64,000 bases of DNA, from contig NZ_WIAD01000006.1 in the NCBI RefSeq assembly GCF_009618275.1, forward strand, positions 36,001-100,000, in the 5' to 3' direction. This document shows positions 20,074-34,067 of the stretch, piece after piece. Within the stretch, counting starts at the first letter, position 1. Every line of letters begins with the position of its first letter. The notes below the pieces were generated by a model. It was not told the DNA's origin. It ran no database searches and saw nothing but the letters and a program-made list of their open reading frames with translations. Source of the DNA: Roseimaritima sediminicola (GTDB lineage: Bacteria; Planctomycetota; Planctomycetia; Pirellulales; Pirellulaceae). The translations under genes were made by a program, and so were the position numbers.

Positions 20074-21255
20074 GTGAATAGAACGAATACCTTTTCCCTG
20101 GAAACGTTGGCGAAGCTCGTCGATGCCCAGGTGCTCGGCGACGCAGCGACCCAGTGCTGTGACGCCCGCCCGCTGCAGGAGGCCGCCGCCGGCCACATCA
20201 CCCTGTTGGACGATTGCAAGCGAATCGATCAGGTGCTTCGCAGCGGCGCCTCGGCGGTGGTCGTCGACCGCGCCGTCGAACATGCCGACATCCCCCAATT
20301 GGTCGTTGCCGATATCCATGCGGCGTTTGTAACCATCATCCGTCAGTTCCGCCCCGATACCTCCCAGGACTTTCAGGGCGTCAGCGCGGCCGCTCACATC
20401 AGTCTGGATGCCGAAGTCGGCACGGGCTGCACGATCCATCCCGGCGTGCACGTCGGCTCCGGGGCCGTCATCGGCGACGGGACCACCCTGATGCCCGGCG
20501 TGGTGGTCATGCCGCACTGCCGGATCGGAAAGGATTGTCAGTTGTTCCCCGGCGTCGTGCTGTATCCCTACAGCGTGCTGGAAGACCGGGTCACGATTCA
20601 CGTCGGTTCGGTGATCGGTGCCTACGGATTTGGGTACCGCCAGCAGGACGGCCGCCATGTTCGCACGGCCCAGCTGGGATACGTTCATATCGAAAGCGAC
20701 GTCGAACTGGGCGCGGGAGTCACGATCGACCGGGGAACCTACGGGTCCACACGGATCGGCACCGGCACCAAAATCGACAACCAGGTGATGATCGCGCATA
20801 ACTGTCAAATCGGTCGCCACAATCTGATCTGTTCGCAGGTCGGCGTCGCCGGCAGTTGTTCCACCGGAGACTACGTCGTGATGGCCGGTCAGGTCGGGCT
20901 GAAAGACCATGTTCATCTGGGCGACGGAGCCATCGTCGGGGCTCAAGCCGGCGTGATGGAAGACCTGGCTGGAAATCAAGTTTATTTGGGCAGCCCGGCG
21001 ACCAGCCAACGCGATCAAATGCAGATCATGGCCGTCCAACGCCGCTTGCCCGAGATGCGTAAGAACCTGCAGCGGCTGGTTCGCCAAGTCGAAACCTTGA
21101 CCGCTCGGCTGGAAGCCGCCGAGCAGGCCGCCGCAGCCGAACAGGCCGCCGCAGCCGAACAGGCCGCCGCAGCCGAACGGGTCGGGCCAAGCGAACAGGA
21201 CGGGCCAAGCGGACGGGGTGGCCCGGACGAGGCTGCCGACGCTCAGGCCGCTTAG
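20074..21255 (+). CDS. lpxD: UDP-3-O-acylglucosamine N-acyltransferase
   Basis: LpxD adds the second acyl chain to UDP-acylglucosamine in lipid A synthesis at the cytoplasmic face. The N-terminal uridine-binding domain (about 1-100) is followed by a left-handed beta-helix of hexapeptide repeats (about 105-315), with the general-base His242 in MIAHNCQIG and the conserved IGAYGFGY block. GTG at 20074 is preceded by AAGGAGG. At 393 residues it is longer than the usual 340: a C-terminal coiled coil ends in three 18-bp repeats encoding EQAAAA (21121-21178) and a Gly/Pro tail. It heads lpxD-lpxI-methyltransferase. Confidence 0.96.
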   Translation: MNRTNTFSLETLAKLVDAQVLGDAATQCCDARPLQEAAAGHITLLDDCKRIDQVLRSGASAVVVDRAVEHADIPQLVVADIHAAFVTIIRQFRPDTSQDFQGVSAAAHISLDAEVGTGCTIHPGVHVGSGAVIGDGTTLMPGVVVMPHCRIGKDCQLFPGVVLYPYSVLEDRVTIHVGSVIGAYGFGYRQQDGRHVRTAQLGYVHIESDVELGAGVTIDRGTYGSTRIGTGTKIDNQVMIAHNCQIGRHNLICSQVGVAGSCSTGDYVVMAGQVGLKDHVHLGDGAIVGAQAGVMEDLAGNQVYLGSPATSQRDQMQIMAVQRRLPEMRKNLQRLVRQVETLTARLEAAEQAAAAEQAAAAEQAAAAERVGPSEQDGPSGRGGPDEAADAQAA

Positions 21256-21277
21256 GAACACGAGGGGATTGCAAAGC

Positions 21278-22174
21278 ATGAGCGGTACCACGACGGTTAC
21301 GGCGGCCGGTCAGACCATCGGCCTGATCGCCGGCTGGGGGCGGTTTCCCGTGCTGGTCGCCGAAGCGGCACAGCGGCGAGGCCTGCGGGTCGCCTGTGTG
21401 GCGATTCGCGACCACGCCGATCCACAGCTGCATCGTGTTTGCGACCATGTCCGCTGGATGGGCGTGGCCAAGTTTGGCGGACACATGCGGTTCTTCCGCC
21501 AGCACGGCGTCCACGAAGTCACGATGGCGGGCAAGATCTTCAAATCGCAGGTCTTGTTTTCCGGCGCGGTGTTGTGGCGACACCTGCCCGATTACACCTG
21601 CCTGCGTTCGCTGGCACCGTTGCTGTTCTCGCGGCACCGCGACACCCGCGACGATAGTCTGCTGGGCCGAATCACCAATACCTACCTAGACCGCGGCATG
21701 CACGTCTGCCCGGCCACCGACATCGCTCCGGAGTTGCTCGTGAAAGAAGGAATGCTGACCCGCCGGCACGTCAAACCCGCCCAGCAGCGCGACATCGAGT
21801 TCGGTTGGGAGATCGCCAAGCAGATGGGCGGGATGGACATCGGACAAAGCATCACGGTCAAGGACGGAACGGTTCTGGCCGTCGAGGCGGTCGAAGGAAC
21901 GGACGCCTGCATCGAGCGCACCGGGCAACTGTGTCGCAAAGGCGGCTGGACGCTGGTCAAGGTTGCCAAGCCGAATCAGGATATGCGGTTCGACGTGCCG
22001 ACGATCGGTCCCCAGACCATCGAAACGGTGCGTCTTGCCGGCGGTACGGCGATCGCCATCGAAGCGGGAATGACGATCGTGGTGGATCAGGACCAGATGG
22101 TGCGGGCGGCCGATGCGGCGGGCATCGCCGTGGTCGCGATGCGCCGCGGTGCCTCGCAGACCGTCGCCGCCTAG
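21278..22174 (+). CDS. lpxI: UDP-2,3-diacylglucosamine pyrophosphatase, LpxI type
   Basis: LpxI cleaves UDP-2,3-diacylglucosamine to lipid X, the step after LpxD and LpxC, and is the alternative to LpxH. The 298-residue protein matches the family from end to end: N-terminal IGLIAGWGRFPVLVAEAAQR, MDIGQSITVKDGTVLAVEA, EGTDACIERTG, and the catalytic-Asp region RFDVPTIGPQTIE. ATG at 21278 lies 22 bp after lpxD with a GAGGGG site. The stop TAG at 22172-22174 is directly followed by the GTG start of the next gene. Confidence 0.93.
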   Translation: MSGTTTVTAAGQTIGLIAGWGRFPVLVAEAAQRRGLRVACVAIRDHADPQLHRVCDHVRWMGVAKFGGHMRFFRQHGVHEVTMAGKIFKSQVLFSGAVLWRHLPDYTCLRSLAPLLFSRHRDTRDDSLLGRITNTYLDRGMHVCPATDIAPELLVKEGMLTRRHVKPAQQRDIEFGWEIAKQMGGMDIGQSITVKDGTVLAVEAVEGTDACIERTGQLCRKGGWTLVKVAKPNQDMRFDVPTIGPQTIETVRLAGGTAIAIEAGMTIVVDQDQMVRAADAAGIAVVAMRRGASQTVAA

Positions 22175-23149
22175 GTGCGTATCCTCGAACTGTTCTCCGG
22201 GATCGGCGGCGTGGCCGAAGCGCTCGCCCGCTGGCCGGGACTGGGAACGATCCAGCAAGCGGTCGACATCGACCAGCAGTGCGCACAGGTGTACCAGCGG
22301 AACCACGGTGCGGCGCCGCGGATCGCGACGATCGATTCGCCGCACAGTTGGCAACACCGGATCGACTGGCGCGGAGCGGATTGTTGGTGGCTCTCGCCGC
22401 CCTGCCAGCCCTACTGCCGGCGCGGTCGTCAGGACGACGCCGACCCGCGCCGCGGCGGGCTGTTGCAAGTGATGGCAGCGCTGGACCGGGCGGGCCGCGA
22501 TCGGCCTTTCGCCCTGGCGATGGAGAACGTGCCCGAATTCGCCGGCAGCGCCGATCACGGACGTTTGCTGGACCTGCTGGACCGCCTGGGGTACCGCGTG
22601 CGCGAGCAGCAGTGGTGTCTTTCGGATTGGCACCATCCCAATCGTCGGCGGCGTTACTATTTGACCGCGTGGCAGCGCGACGTCTCGGCCGAACCGCCGC
22701 GGTCGCTGGTTCCACCGCCCACGCCCGCCAGCGGTGTGCGTCCGCTGGCCGACTTTCTGGACGCGGCGGTCGCCGACGCCCTGTGGTTGCCCCCGGAGCC
22801 GTCCGGTGCGCTGAAGACGGCCCTGGACGCCGGTGCGCTGGACATCGTGCGGGCCGACGACCCGGCCGCGGTCACCGCCTGCTTTACCGGCGGCTATGGC
22901 AAATCGATCAAGCAAGCCGGATCGTACCTGCGGGACGGCCGGCGTCTGCGGCGGTTTTCGCCGACCGAGATCCAGCGTCTGCTGGGCTTTCGCGAGCGGT
23001 TTTCCTGGCCGGATGATGTGCCGCTGCGACGACAGTGGAAGATGTTGGGCAACAGCCTGGCGATTCCCGTCATCGTCGACCTGCTGCGTTCGCTGACGCC
23101 CCGCCCTAGTGCTGCGTCAGCGTTAGATTTTGGGTCTGGCCGTAGCTGA
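22175..23149 (+). CDS. Dnmt2-like cytosine-C5 methyltransferase (tRNA type)
   Basis: A 324-residue member of the cytosine-C5 methyltransferase fold with features of Dnmt2/TRDMT1 rather than DNA methylases. Motif I is LELFSGIGGVAEA; the catalytic Cys77 is in SPPCQPYCRRGRQDD, like the Dnmt2 SPPCQPFTRIGLQGD; Glu117 is in ENV, exactly 40 residues later as between human Cys79 and Glu119. The Dnmt2-specific CFT motif is at 236-238 in CFTGGYGKSIKQAGSYL, and motifs IX-X (LLGF, MLGNSL) follow closely, leaving no room for a DNA target-recognition domain. Dnmt2 enzymes methylate C38 of tRNA. The GTG start abuts the lpxI stop with no Shine-Dalgarno, so translation is probably coupled. Confidence 0.88.
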   Translation: MRILELFSGIGGVAEALARWPGLGTIQQAVDIDQQCAQVYQRNHGAAPRIATIDSPHSWQHRIDWRGADCWWLSPPCQPYCRRGRQDDADPRRGGLLQVMAALDRAGRDRPFALAMENVPEFAGSADHGRLLDLLDRLGYRVREQQWCLSDWHHPNRRRRYYLTAWQRDVSAEPPRSLVPPPTPASGVRPLADFLDAAVADALWLPPEPSGALKTALDAGALDIVRADDPAAVTACFTGGYGKSIKQAGSYLRDGRRLRRFSPTEIQRLLGFRERFSWPDDVPLRRQWKMLGNSLAIPVIVDLLRSLTPRPSAASALDFGSGRS

Positions 23150-23234
23150 AGTCGCCAGACTTTGGACCTTTTCGCCGCTTCAATCCAATCTCTGGCGAGA
23201 TCAGCTGCCCTAGGATTGGGCTTTGACGCACCCC

Positions 23235-23330
23235 TAAGCACGTCGGCATGAATCTTTCGGTGAAACCCCGCGACAACACCCTCCCGCGCAGCGGGAGAGT
23301 AAAGCCGAATCAAATGTTGCGACGTGCTTA
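23235..23330. repeat. TAAGCACGTCG palindromic element, copy 2 (96 bp)
   Basis: Same length and ends as copy 1 at 8750-8845, differing at only a few positions (for example GGGAGAGT for GGGAGGGT). It fills the convergent gap between the Dnmt2-like gene and the receiver/HATPase gene. Its right terminal repeat CTTA (23327-23330) supplies the TAA stop codon of the minus-strand gene, and its central hairpin may terminate both transcripts. Confidence 0.88.
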
Positions 23331-24239
23331 GCCGGTTTCGCTTGAACGTTTGATCATCGTGATTTCGTTGCCTTGGTCGTTGAAGGAAACCTCGTCCATG
23401 AACGTGCGGATCAGGACCAGGCCGCGGCCCCACTGTTCGTTCAACACTTTGGTTTCTTCGATTCCCGGAACCGTCGACGTGTCGAATCCCGGTCCCTCGT
23501 CGCGGATCACGATGCGGGCTTGTTCGGGGGTCAGCTTCATCGTCACGTGGGTTCGCCGGTCACGGTAGGGCGCTTCCTTCAAGCGTTGCTCGACCTGCGT
23601 CGGCTGGCCCTCGATCGCCCGGTCTCTGTCCGCCTCGAGCGCCTCGCGTGATAATTCCAGGTTCCCGTGAAAGATCGCGTTTCGCAGTGCGCAGTCGACC
23701 GCCATGCCCACCCGGACGCGGCCGGTCTCGTCGCACAGCGAAACGCCCGCGGTCATCTGTTGGATCAGCTCCACCAACGGGCTGATCAATTCGGCTTTGT
23801 TGTGCAGTTCGAACTGCAGTTCGTTATAGCGCATCGACTGGATCAGCTCGGTGTAGGAGCGGTCCGCTTTTTTTAGTTCCAGGACCTGGTCGATGGTCGA
23901 CAACAGGCGATCGCCCAGTTGCGACTTGGGCAGGTAGGCCGCGGCGCCTCGCTGCAACGCTTCGATCGCTGATTCATCGTTGCCTTGCGCGGTGATCAGA
24001 ATGATCGGGATGGTCGGATGTTGGGTGCGAGAGGCGGTGACCAGTTCCAGCCCGTTCAGGACCGGCATCTCCATGTCGGTCAAAATCAGTTGCGGCCCGA
24101 ACACCGCGACCAGGTCCAGAGCGTCTTGGCCGTTCTTGGCGACGTTGACCTCATACCCTTCCTCCTCCAGTCGCGCCCGGATCTGAAAAGCCTGCGTTGG
24201 ACTGTCCTCGGCCACCAAGACTCGCGTGACGGATGTCAT
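23328..24239 (-). CDS. Receiver plus anti-sigma-type HATPase protein
   Basis: A 303-residue protein with an N-terminal CheY-like receiver (about 5-125: phosphoacceptor Asp55 in ILTDMEMP, LITAQ, PKSQ) joined through a helical linker (ELKKADRSYTELIQSM) to a HATPase_c domain of the RsbW/anti-sigma type (about 165-300). The N-box is DCALRNAIFHGNLEL and the ATP-lid boxes are RDEGPGFD and QWGRGLVLIRTFMDEV. There is no His-phosphorylation domain. Such proteins usually switch partner binding, for example of anti-anti-sigma factors, on receiver phosphorylation. The stop codon lies inside a 96-bp repeat element. The hybrid kinase starting at 27424 is the likely phosphodonor system. Confidence 0.9.
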   Translation of the reverse strand: MTSVTRVLVAEDSPTQAFQIRARLEEEGYEVNVAKNGQDALDLVAVFGPQLILTDMEMPVLNGLELVTASRTQHPTIPIILITAQGNDESAIEALQRGAAAYLPKSQLGDRLLSTIDQVLELKKADRSYTELIQSMRYNELQFELHNKAELISPLVELIQQMTAGVSLCDETGRVRVGMAVDCALRNAIFHGNLELSREALEADRDRAIEGQPTQVEQRLKEAPYRDRRTHVTMKLTPEQARIVIRDEGPGFDTSTVPGIEETKVLNEQWGRGLVLIRTFMDEVSFNDQGNEITMIKRSSETG

Positions 24240-24394
24240 CGTACCTTCCTCGCCAGAACGCCATCGGGAAAAGCCTCAAGCGGTCGAGCACGCGCTACGC
24301 TTGATCGCCTGGATGCTGTTTCATTCTAGCCTCCCCCATCGGTGCCGTGTGGATAGCCCCGTCGTACCCAGGGTCAGTGTGCCCGACAGTCCGC

Positions 24395-27424
<3,030 letters not shown>

Positions 27425-27584
27425 TACCGCATTGACCTTTTTGCAGATAAGCGTCTGTAATCATGTTATCATGCAACCGAGTCGGTGACATCCGCTGCGC
27501 CGATCCCGCCATCGCATCCGTGCCGCCTTCGTATCCCTTTGGCGGTCCTCCCACCTGATACGACGAAACGACAGGAGCATCGTC

Positions 27585-30179
27585 ATGCTGCGTCTTGCGC
27601 CCCGGTCTCTCGCCCAGCTGGCCCGGAACGATTCCGCCGCCACCGGACGCGCGAAACGCGACCGCTTCGGTGGCCGGCGATGGCGCGTCGCCGTGCAGTG
27701 GACGCTTTGCGCGGCCCTCCTCGTCGGTGCCGAAGCGGTGACGGTGGCCGACGATGCCGAAGGGGTGCGTTTCTTTGAAACGAAGATCCGGCCCGTGTTG
27801 GCGGAACATTGTTACGGGTGCCACGGCGCGGAGGACCAGGAATCGGAGCTTCGCGTCGATACGCTCGACGGCATGCTCCGCGGCGGCTACGCCGGACCGG
27901 CCGTGATGCCCGGCAAGCCCACGGGCAGCCTGTTGTTGACGGCGGTCACCTATCAGGACAGCGACCTGCGGATGCCGCCCGATGAGAAACTCGATGCCCA
28001 ACAGGTGGCGGACCTGCGGCGTTGGATCGAGATGGGGGCTCCGCATCCGGACAGTGGCGACACGCCGGCGCCTCGGCCACTGGGCGAGATCGATCTGGAG
28101 CAAGCTCGCCAGCACTGGGCGTTCCAGCGACCGGTTCTGCCACGCATCCCCGCGTTGGTCTCGCCGGGCCTAAAGCCAATCGACGCGTTCGTGTTCTCGC
28201 GTCTGGACGATGCCGAGATCCCGCGTCCCGGCCCGGCCGACCGGGCCACGCTGCTACGCCGTGCGACCTTCGACCTGACCGGCTTGCCTCCCACGCCCGC
28301 GGAGGTCACCGCGTTTTTGGCCGACGACAGTCCACAGGCTTGGCAACGCGTCGTGGAGCGCTTGCTGGCTTCGCCGGCGTACGGCGAGCGCTGGGGAAGG
28401 CACTGGCTGGATCTGGCTCGTTACGCCGATTCCAACGGTTTGGACGAAAACGTCGTGCATGCGCATGCCTGGCGGTATCGCGATTACGTCGTCGACGCTT
28501 TGAACCGCGACAAACCCTACGACCAATTCCTGGTCGAACAGATCGCCGGAGATTTGATCGGCGCGGCCGAATCATCGCAGACAGACTCGCCCGCGGCGAA
28601 CCGTCCGCCGGATGACCGTCCCGCATACCAACGCCGCAACGAGCGTTTGATCGCGACCGGCTTTCTCGTTTTGGGGCCCAAGGTGCTGGCCGAACAGGAC
28701 GAGACCAAGATGGAGATGGACATCATCGACGAACAAGTCGATACGCTCGGCCGCAGTGTCTTGGGTTTGACCCTGGGCTGCGCCCGTTGTCACACGCATA
28801 AATTCGATCCGATCACGCATCGCGACTACCACGCTCTCGCGGGCATCTTCAAAAGCACCCGCTCGATGGACAGCTACAAGACCGTCGCCGAGTGGCACGA
28901 GAACGTGGTCGAATCACCCCAGCAGACGCAGCGCTACGAAGCCCATCAGCAGCGGATTGCCGACGTCCAAAAACAGCTCGACCAGCGGATCGCAGCGGCC
29001 ACCGAAGCCCTGCCCGAAGAGCAGCGCGAGGGCAAGGCCGAAGAACTGGAAAAACGATTTTCGCCCGAGGCTCGGGAAGAATTAAAATCGCTGCGTGAGC
29101 AATTGAAACAGCTGCAAGACACGGTCCCCGAACGCCCGATGGCCATGGGCCTGGACGAAGGGACCGTGGAGGATCTGGCGATTCACCTGCGCGGCAGCCA
29201 TCTGACCCTGGGCGACGTCGTGCCCCGTGGCTTCCCGGCCGTCCTGACCGATCCGGAAACACCAGAACTGCCGGACGACCAGAGCGGCCGCCTGCAACTG
29301 GCCCAGTGGCTGACCACCGGCGACCATCCGCTGACCGCCCGCGTGATGGTGAATCGCCTTTGGCGCTGGCACTTCGGCCGCGGCCTGGTCGCCACGGTCG
29401 ATAACTTTGGGCTGCAGGGCGAACCGCCCAGCCATCCGCAGTTGTTGGACTGGTTGGCGATTCAATTCGTGCGTAGCGGATGGTCGATCAAATCGATGCA
29501 CCGGATGATCATGTTGTCGGAGACGTATCGTGCGTCCAGCCGTTTTGATCCCGTCGCCGCCAGCCGTGATCCCGACAATCGTCTGCTGTGGCGTTTCCCG
29601 CCGCAACGGCTGGAGGCCGAAGCGATTCGCGATGCCCATCTGGCCGTCAGCGGGACGCTGGACCGCGGGATCGGTGGCAGCCTGCTGACGCTCAAGCCCC
29701 GCGAATACGTCTTCAATCACACCTCCGAGGATCGTTCGACCTACGACACCAAGCGGCGTTCGATTTACGTGCCGGTCATTCGCAATCACCTGTACGACTT
29801 GTTCCAATTGTTCGACTACAACGACGCCAGCGTACTGGATGGGGATCGCGAAAGCAGTACCGTCGCACCCCAGGCCCTGTTCCTGATGAATTCGCCCTGG
29901 ATCCGGCGGGTCAGCACGTCGCTGGCCGCCCGGCTGGAGGCGTTGCCCACGCCGGAGCAGCGCATCGAAAACTTGTACCTGTTGGCCTACGGGCGGCGGC
30001 CGGCGGAGGCCGAACGTCAGGGGGCCGAGCGTTTTCTGAAAACGTTTGCCTCGGCGTACGCGGCGAAAGCATCCGCCCCGCCCGAGTCAGATGATTCGCC
30101 GGCGTCACCCGAAGCGGCCGCGTGGCAAGCCCTCTGCCACGCCGTGGTCGCGTCCCACGAATTTGTTTACCTGCGATAA
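27585..30179 (+). CDS. PSCyt1/DUF1549/DUF1553 protein
   Basis: An 864-residue protein with an N-terminal hydrophobic export/anchor segment (about 45-62), a PSCyt1 heme domain ([10 protein letters not shown] at about 75-84, then [14 protein letters not shown] and [10 protein letters not shown]), DUF1549 (about 195-420, with [12 protein letters not shown]) and DUF1553 (about 560-840, [17 protein letters not shown]). A charged coiled coil of about 80 residues ([15 protein letters not shown] onward) separates the two DUFs. CxxCH motifs in both regions fit covalent heme binding in the periplasm. It heads a run of four co-directional genes: DUF1553, DUF1501, DUF1553, DUF1501, the first pair 13 bp apart. 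Confidence 0.94.
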   Translation: MLRLAPRSLAQLARNDSAATGRAKRDRFGGRRWRVAVQWTLCAALLVGAEAVTVADDAEGVRFFETKIRPVLAEHCYGCHGAEDQESELRVDTLDGMLRGGYAGPAVMPGKPTGSLLLTAVTYQDSDLRMPPDEKLDAQQVADLRRWIEMGAPHPDSGDTPAPRPLGEIDLEQARQHWAFQRPVLPRIPALVSPGLKPIDAFVFSRLDDAEIPRPGPADRATLLRRATFDLTGLPPTPAEVTAFLADDSPQAWQRVVERLLASPAYGERWGRHWLDLARYADSNGLDENVVHAHAWRYRDYVVDALNRDKPYDQFLVEQIAGDLIGAAESSQTDSPAANRPPDDRPAYQRRNERLIATGFLVLGPKVLAEQDETKMEMDIIDEQVDTLGRSVLGLTLGCARCHTHKFDPITHRDYHALAGIFKSTRSMDSYKTVAEWHENVVESPQQTQRYEAHQQRIADVQKQLDQRIAAATEALPEEQREGKAEELEKRFSPEAREELKSLREQLKQLQDTVPERPMAMGLDEGTVEDLAIHLRGSHLTLGDVVPRGFPAVLTDPETPELPDDQSGRLQLAQWLTTGDHPLTARVMVNRLWRWHFGRGLVATVDNFGLQGEPPSHPQLLDWLAIQFVRSGWSIKSMHRMIMLSETYRASSRFDPVAASRDPDNRLLWRFPPQRLEAEAIRDAHLAVSGTLDRGIGGSLLTLKPREYVFNHTSEDRSTYDTKRRSIYVPVIRNHLYDLFQLFDYNDASVLDGDRESSTVAPQALFLMNSPWIRRVSTSLAARLEALPTPEQRIENLYLLAYGRRPAEAERQGAERFLKTFASAYAAKASAPPESDDSPASPEAAAWQALCHAVVASHEFVYLR

Positions 30180-30192
30180 AAACGGGAGCACC

Positions 30193-31650
30193 ATGACAAA
30201 CGGATCGAATGCGCTGGGGTTATCGCCGCTGGGACTTTCGCGGCGTCGGTTGCTGCAGAATTCCGCCGCGGGGTTCGGCTCGCTGGCGCTCGCGTCGCTG
30301 TTGGCTCGAACCGGCCACACGGCCCCCGCCGGAGCTGGTTCGGGCAGCGGTGAGTTCGAGAACGGTGGGCTGCATCATCCGGCCCGGGCCAAGCGAGTGA
30401 TCTTTCTGTTCATGAAGGGTGGCCCCTCGCACATGGACACCTTCGATCACAAGCCGCAGCTGCAGAAGGACGACGGCAAACCACTGCCCTTCGAAAAGCC
30501 ACGCGTCCAGTTCGCACCGACCAGCGATCTGTTGGCCTCGCCGTGGAAGTTCCAGCGGTACGGCGAAAGTGGGATCGCCGTCAGCGAGCTGTTTCCGGAG
30601 GTCGCTCGGTGTGTGGACGACCTGTGCATCATCAATTCCTTGCACGGCACCAATCCGGCCCATGGCGGTGCGGCCCTGAAACTGCACACCGGCAGCGACG
30701 TCTTCGTGCGGCCCAGTATGGGCGCCTGGATTCAGTACGGGCTGGGAACGGAGAACGAAAACCTGCCCGGCTTTATCACGATCTGTCCCACGCTTGCCCA
30801 TGGCGGAACCAAGAACTGGGGGTCGGCGTTTCTGCCAGCCAGCTGTGCGGGAACGCCGCTGGGCAACGCCAGCCAGCCGGCGACCAATGCTCGGATCAAA
30901 TACGCCGAGAACGACTTCTACCCGGGCCAGCTGCAGCGGATGCAGCTGGATCTGGCACAGTCGCTGAACCAACAATTCCTACAGTCCACCGGTCCGGATA
31001 CGGAACTGGAAGCTCGCATTCAGTCGTTCGAGCTGGCCTTTCGGATGCAAACCGAAATGCCCGAGGCGCTCGATCTGGCGGCCGAAACCGCCCACACGCA
31101 TCGGCTGTACGGAATCGACCAAGAGACGACGGCCGATTTCGGACGACAGTGTCTGATGGCGCGGCGCTTCGTCGAACGCGGCGTCCGCTTTGTCCAGATC
31201 ACGCACAGCAATACCGAAGTCCAGTGGGACCAACACGGCAACCTTCGCAAAGGCCACGAGCAGAACGCGGCGGAAGTGGATCGGCCCATCGCGGGCCTGC
31301 TGCGCGATCTGAAAGCCCGCGGTTTGCTGGAAGATACCTTGGTCCTGTGGGGCGGCGAGTTCGGTCGAACGCCCACCTGTCAGGGCAGCGGACGCGATGG
31401 CCGCGACCACAACCCCGAAGGCTTTACGATGTGGATGGCGGGCGGCGGCGTCCGCGGTGGGATCCAGTACGGAGCCACCGACGAATACGGTTATTACGCC
31501 ACCGAAAACAAAGTTCACATCCACGACCTGCACGCGACCGTCCTGCATCTGATGGGCGTGGATCATACGCGGCTGACCTATCGACACGCCGGCCGCGACT
31601 TCCGTTTGACCGACGTGGCCGGTCACGTCGTGCGGGAGATCTTTGCATGA
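30193..31650 (+). CDS. DUF1501 family protein, Tat-exported
   Basis: 485 residues from the ATG at 30193, which sits after GGGAGCA and puts a twin-arginine signal ([19 protein letters not shown]) near the N-terminus. Family blocks: [41 protein letters not shown] and [18 protein letters not shown] [13 protein letters not shown]. It ends in HVVREIFA, the usual close for this subfamily. Its stop overlaps the next start (ATGA at 31647), so the following gene is translationally coupled. Function as for other DUF1501 proteins is not established; the adjacent PSCyt1 protein is the expected partner. Confidence 0.93.
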   Translation: MTNGSNALGLSPLGLSRRRLLQNSAAGFGSLALASLLARTGHTAPAGAGSGSGEFENGGLHHPARAKRVIFLFMKGGPSHMDTFDHKPQLQKDDGKPLPFEKPRVQFAPTSDLLASPWKFQRYGESGIAVSELFPEVARCVDDLCIINSLHGTNPAHGGAALKLHTGSDVFVRPSMGAWIQYGLGTENENLPGFITICPTLAHGGTKNWGSAFLPASCAGTPLGNASQPATNARIKYAENDFYPGQLQRMQLDLAQSLNQQFLQSTGPDTELEARIQSFELAFRMQTEMPEALDLAAETAHTHRLYGIDQETTADFGRQCLMARRFVERGVRFVQITHSNTEVQWDQHGNLRKGHEQNAAEVDRPIAGLLRDLKARGLLEDTLVLWGGEFGRTPTCQGSGRDGRDHNPEGFTMWMAGGGVRGGIQYGATDEYGYYATENKVHIHDLHATVLHLMGVDHTRLTYRHAGRDFRLTDVAGHVVREIFA

Positions 31651-34049
31651 TTCCTCGCGGCGTCCTTAGGCTGGCGCTCTGTGTGGCCGTCGTGATGAGC
31701 CCGACGGTTATGACTCCCACCGCGGTGGTCACGGCAGCCGAGACGGCCGCGGCGACGGTTTCGGCCGACCAGCTGGATTTTTTCGAACGCAAGATTCGCC
31801 CGTTGCTGGTCCAGCACTGCTACGAATGTCACAGCGAACAATCCGACACCATGCACGCGGGTTTGCGTCTGGACGCTGCCGATGGGCTGGCCGCCGGTGG
31901 CGATAGTGGACCTGCCGTCGTGCCGGGACACCCCGCCGACAGCCTGTTGATCCAGACCGTTCGCTATGACGGCGACATCCAGATGCCCCCCGAAGGCAAG
32001 TTGTCCGAACGGGAAATCGAACACCTTGTCCGTTGGGTTCGCGACGGTGCGGCGATGCCCTCGACGCCGGCCACGGCACGGCCCGCGGCCGCCGGCATCG
32101 ATTGGCAACAGGGACGCCAGCACTGGGCGTTCCAGCCGGCACACGTCCAGGATCTGCCCACGGTAACTCGCTCCGATTGGCCGCGCACCCGGACGGACCA
32201 CTTTCTGTTGGCCGCGATGGAACGCCAGGGCCTCGAGCCGGCGCCGCCGGCCGACCGTGTGACCCTGATTCGACGGTTGTACTTCGACCTGCTGGGCCTG
32301 CCGCCGACGCCCGAGCAGATCGACGCGTTTGTCCAGGACCGCCGCGTGGACGCCTACCAGCGGTTGGTCGATCGCTTGTTGGCTTCACCCCGGTACGGCG
32401 AGAAGTGGGGGCGGTGGTGGCTGGACATGGCTCGCTATACCGACCGCACGGCCAGCTGGCTGCCGCAAACCAGTCACGCCTACCTGTACCGCGACTGGGT
32501 TGTTGCCGCTCTCAACGACGACGTGCCCTACGACCGTTTTGTGCATCGTCAATTGGCCACCGACCTGATGCCCGAAACCGGGCCCGAGGACTTGGCCGCA
32601 CTGGGGTTTTTGAGCCTCAGCCCGGCCTACTGGAAAGAACCCAAACTGCCGTGTGAGATCATCAAAACGATCGTCGCCGATGAATGGGAAGAACGCGTCG
32701 ACGCGGTTTCGCGGACGTTTCTGGGGCTGACGGTGGCCTGTGCGCGATGTCACGACCACAAGTTCGATCCGATCAGCAGCGAAGACTACTACGCCCTGGC
32801 CGGCGTGTTCGCCAGTGTTCGGCATGCCGAACGACCGCTGATCGACGAGGCCGCTTACGAACCGGTGCGCAAGGCCAAGCAGCGTGTGGCGGCGCTCGAA
32901 AAAGAGATCCAGGCCTTGCGCAAACAAAAGCCATCGGCGGAGTCCGAGGACGCGGAAAAACGGCAAGCGGAGATTAAAAGCCGCCAAGCGGAAATCGAAC
33001 GCATCCGGCAAACGACACCAAACTACGATGTGCCGCTGGTCAACGCCCTGGTGGAGGAGTCGACGTATGTGGTCCGCGCGGGCAAAACGCCCGAAGAAGG
33101 TACGGCGTTCGAACACCGGCCCGAGCCGCGCGACCTGCCGGCTTTCATTCGCGGCAATCCGAACCGGCCGGGCCCCATCGTGCCGCGCCGCTTTCTGACC
33201 GTATTGACGGACCAGCCACAACCTTTCACCGAGGGAAGCGGGCGTCTGGAGTTGGCGCGAGCAATGACCGGCGAGGCCCGCAGTGTGACGGCCCGCGTGA
33301 TCGTCAATCGCATCTTTCTTGCTCACTTCGGTCGCGGCATCGTGGCCACGCCCAGCAATTTCGGACGGCAGGGCGACACGCCGTCGCATCCCCGGTTGCT
33401 GGACGATCTGGCCGCGCGTTTGATCGCCGAGGGTTGGTCGCTCAAGTGGTTGCATCGCGAGCTGGTGCTCTCGGCCGCCTGGCGACAGGCCGCATCGACT
33501 TCGCCGAAGAAACTTGCGGCCGATCCCCCGAATCGCTGGCTGTCACGCATGGAGACTCGGCGCTTGGATGTGGAACCGTGGCGCGATGCGGTGCTGTCGG
33601 TCAGCGGCGCCTTGGATCATCGAGTCGGTGGACCCTCGCAGCCGGTGGATGACGCAAACAATCGCCGGCGAACGTTGTATGCCACCGTGCACCGCCGCGA
33701 CATGGCGGCCACACTGATGGTGCACGACTTTCCCGATCCGACCCAGCACAGCCCCGCACGCTCGGTCACGACCACCGCCCTGCAAGGATTGTATGCACTC
33801 AATGGACCGCTGCTGCTTGGCCACGCGGACCGGCTGCTGGAGCGACTAGAGCGAGAGGCAGGTGATGCCTCCGCCGCCCAGCGGATCGAACGCGTCTACC
33901 GGTTGCTGTATGGACGCGGCCCCACGATGGGCGAGCGGGAACTGGGCGTCGCGTACGTGTCCGCCGGCGATGGGGAGGAGGCTGCGGAGCGATGGCAGTC
34001 CTACCTGCACGTCCTGTTGGCGGCCAATGAATTTATGTTCGTGGATTAG
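31647..34049 (+). CDS. PSCyt1/DUF1549/DUF1553 protein
   Basis: 800 residues starting at the ATG that overlaps the DUF1501 stop. A signal peptide ([19 protein letters not shown]) precedes a PSCyt1 heme domain (HCYECHSEQ at about 57-65), DUF1549 (about 180-400, with [12 protein letters not shown]) and DUF1553 (about 530-780). The linker includes a charged coiled coil ([20 protein letters not shown]). The frame is open another 1.1 kb upstream, but that stretch is the shadow of the DUF1501 gene. Compared with the paralogue at 27585 it is 64 residues shorter and lacks most of the coiled coil, so they are diverged paralogues rather than a recent duplication. Confidence 0.93.
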   Translation: MIPRGVLRLALCVAVVMSPTVMTPTAVVTAAETAAATVSADQLDFFERKIRPLLVQHCYECHSEQSDTMHAGLRLDAADGLAAGGDSGPAVVPGHPADSLLIQTVRYDGDIQMPPEGKLSEREIEHLVRWVRDGAAMPSTPATARPAAAGIDWQQGRQHWAFQPAHVQDLPTVTRSDWPRTRTDHFLLAAMERQGLEPAPPADRVTLIRRLYFDLLGLPPTPEQIDAFVQDRRVDAYQRLVDRLLASPRYGEKWGRWWLDMARYTDRTASWLPQTSHAYLYRDWVVAALNDDVPYDRFVHRQLATDLMPETGPEDLAALGFLSLSPAYWKEPKLPCEIIKTIVADEWEERVDAVSRTFLGLTVACARCHDHKFDPISSEDYYALAGVFASVRHAERPLIDEAAYEPVRKAKQRVAALEKEIQALRKQKPSAESEDAEKRQAEIKSRQAEIERIRQTTPNYDVPLVNALVEESTYVVRAGKTPEEGTAFEHRPEPRDLPAFIRGNPNRPGPIVPRRFLTVLTDQPQPFTEGSGRLELARAMTGEARSVTARVIVNRIFLAHFGRGIVATPSNFGRQGDTPSHPRLLDDLAARLIAEGWSLKWLHRELVLSAAWRQAASTSPKKLAADPPNRWLSRMETRRLDVEPWRDAVLSVSGALDHRVGGPSQPVDDANNRRRTLYATVHRRDMAATLMVHDFPDPTQHSPARSVTTTALQGLYALNGPLLLGHADRLLERLEREAGDASAAQRIERVYRLLYGRGPTMGERELGVAYVSAGDGEEAAERWQSYLHVLLAANEFMFVD

Positions 34050-34067
34050 AGAAACAAAAAGGAAACG

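Noticed and set aside
22175..23149. Restriction-modification DNA methylase
   Set aside because: No restriction endonuclease gene is nearby and the CFT/ENV motif pattern fits Dnmt2 better.
30543..31646. Upstream in-frame extension of the PSCyt1 gene at 31647 to 1168 residues
   Set aside because: Residues are the shadow of the DUF1501 gene in another frame; the signal peptide begins at 31647.
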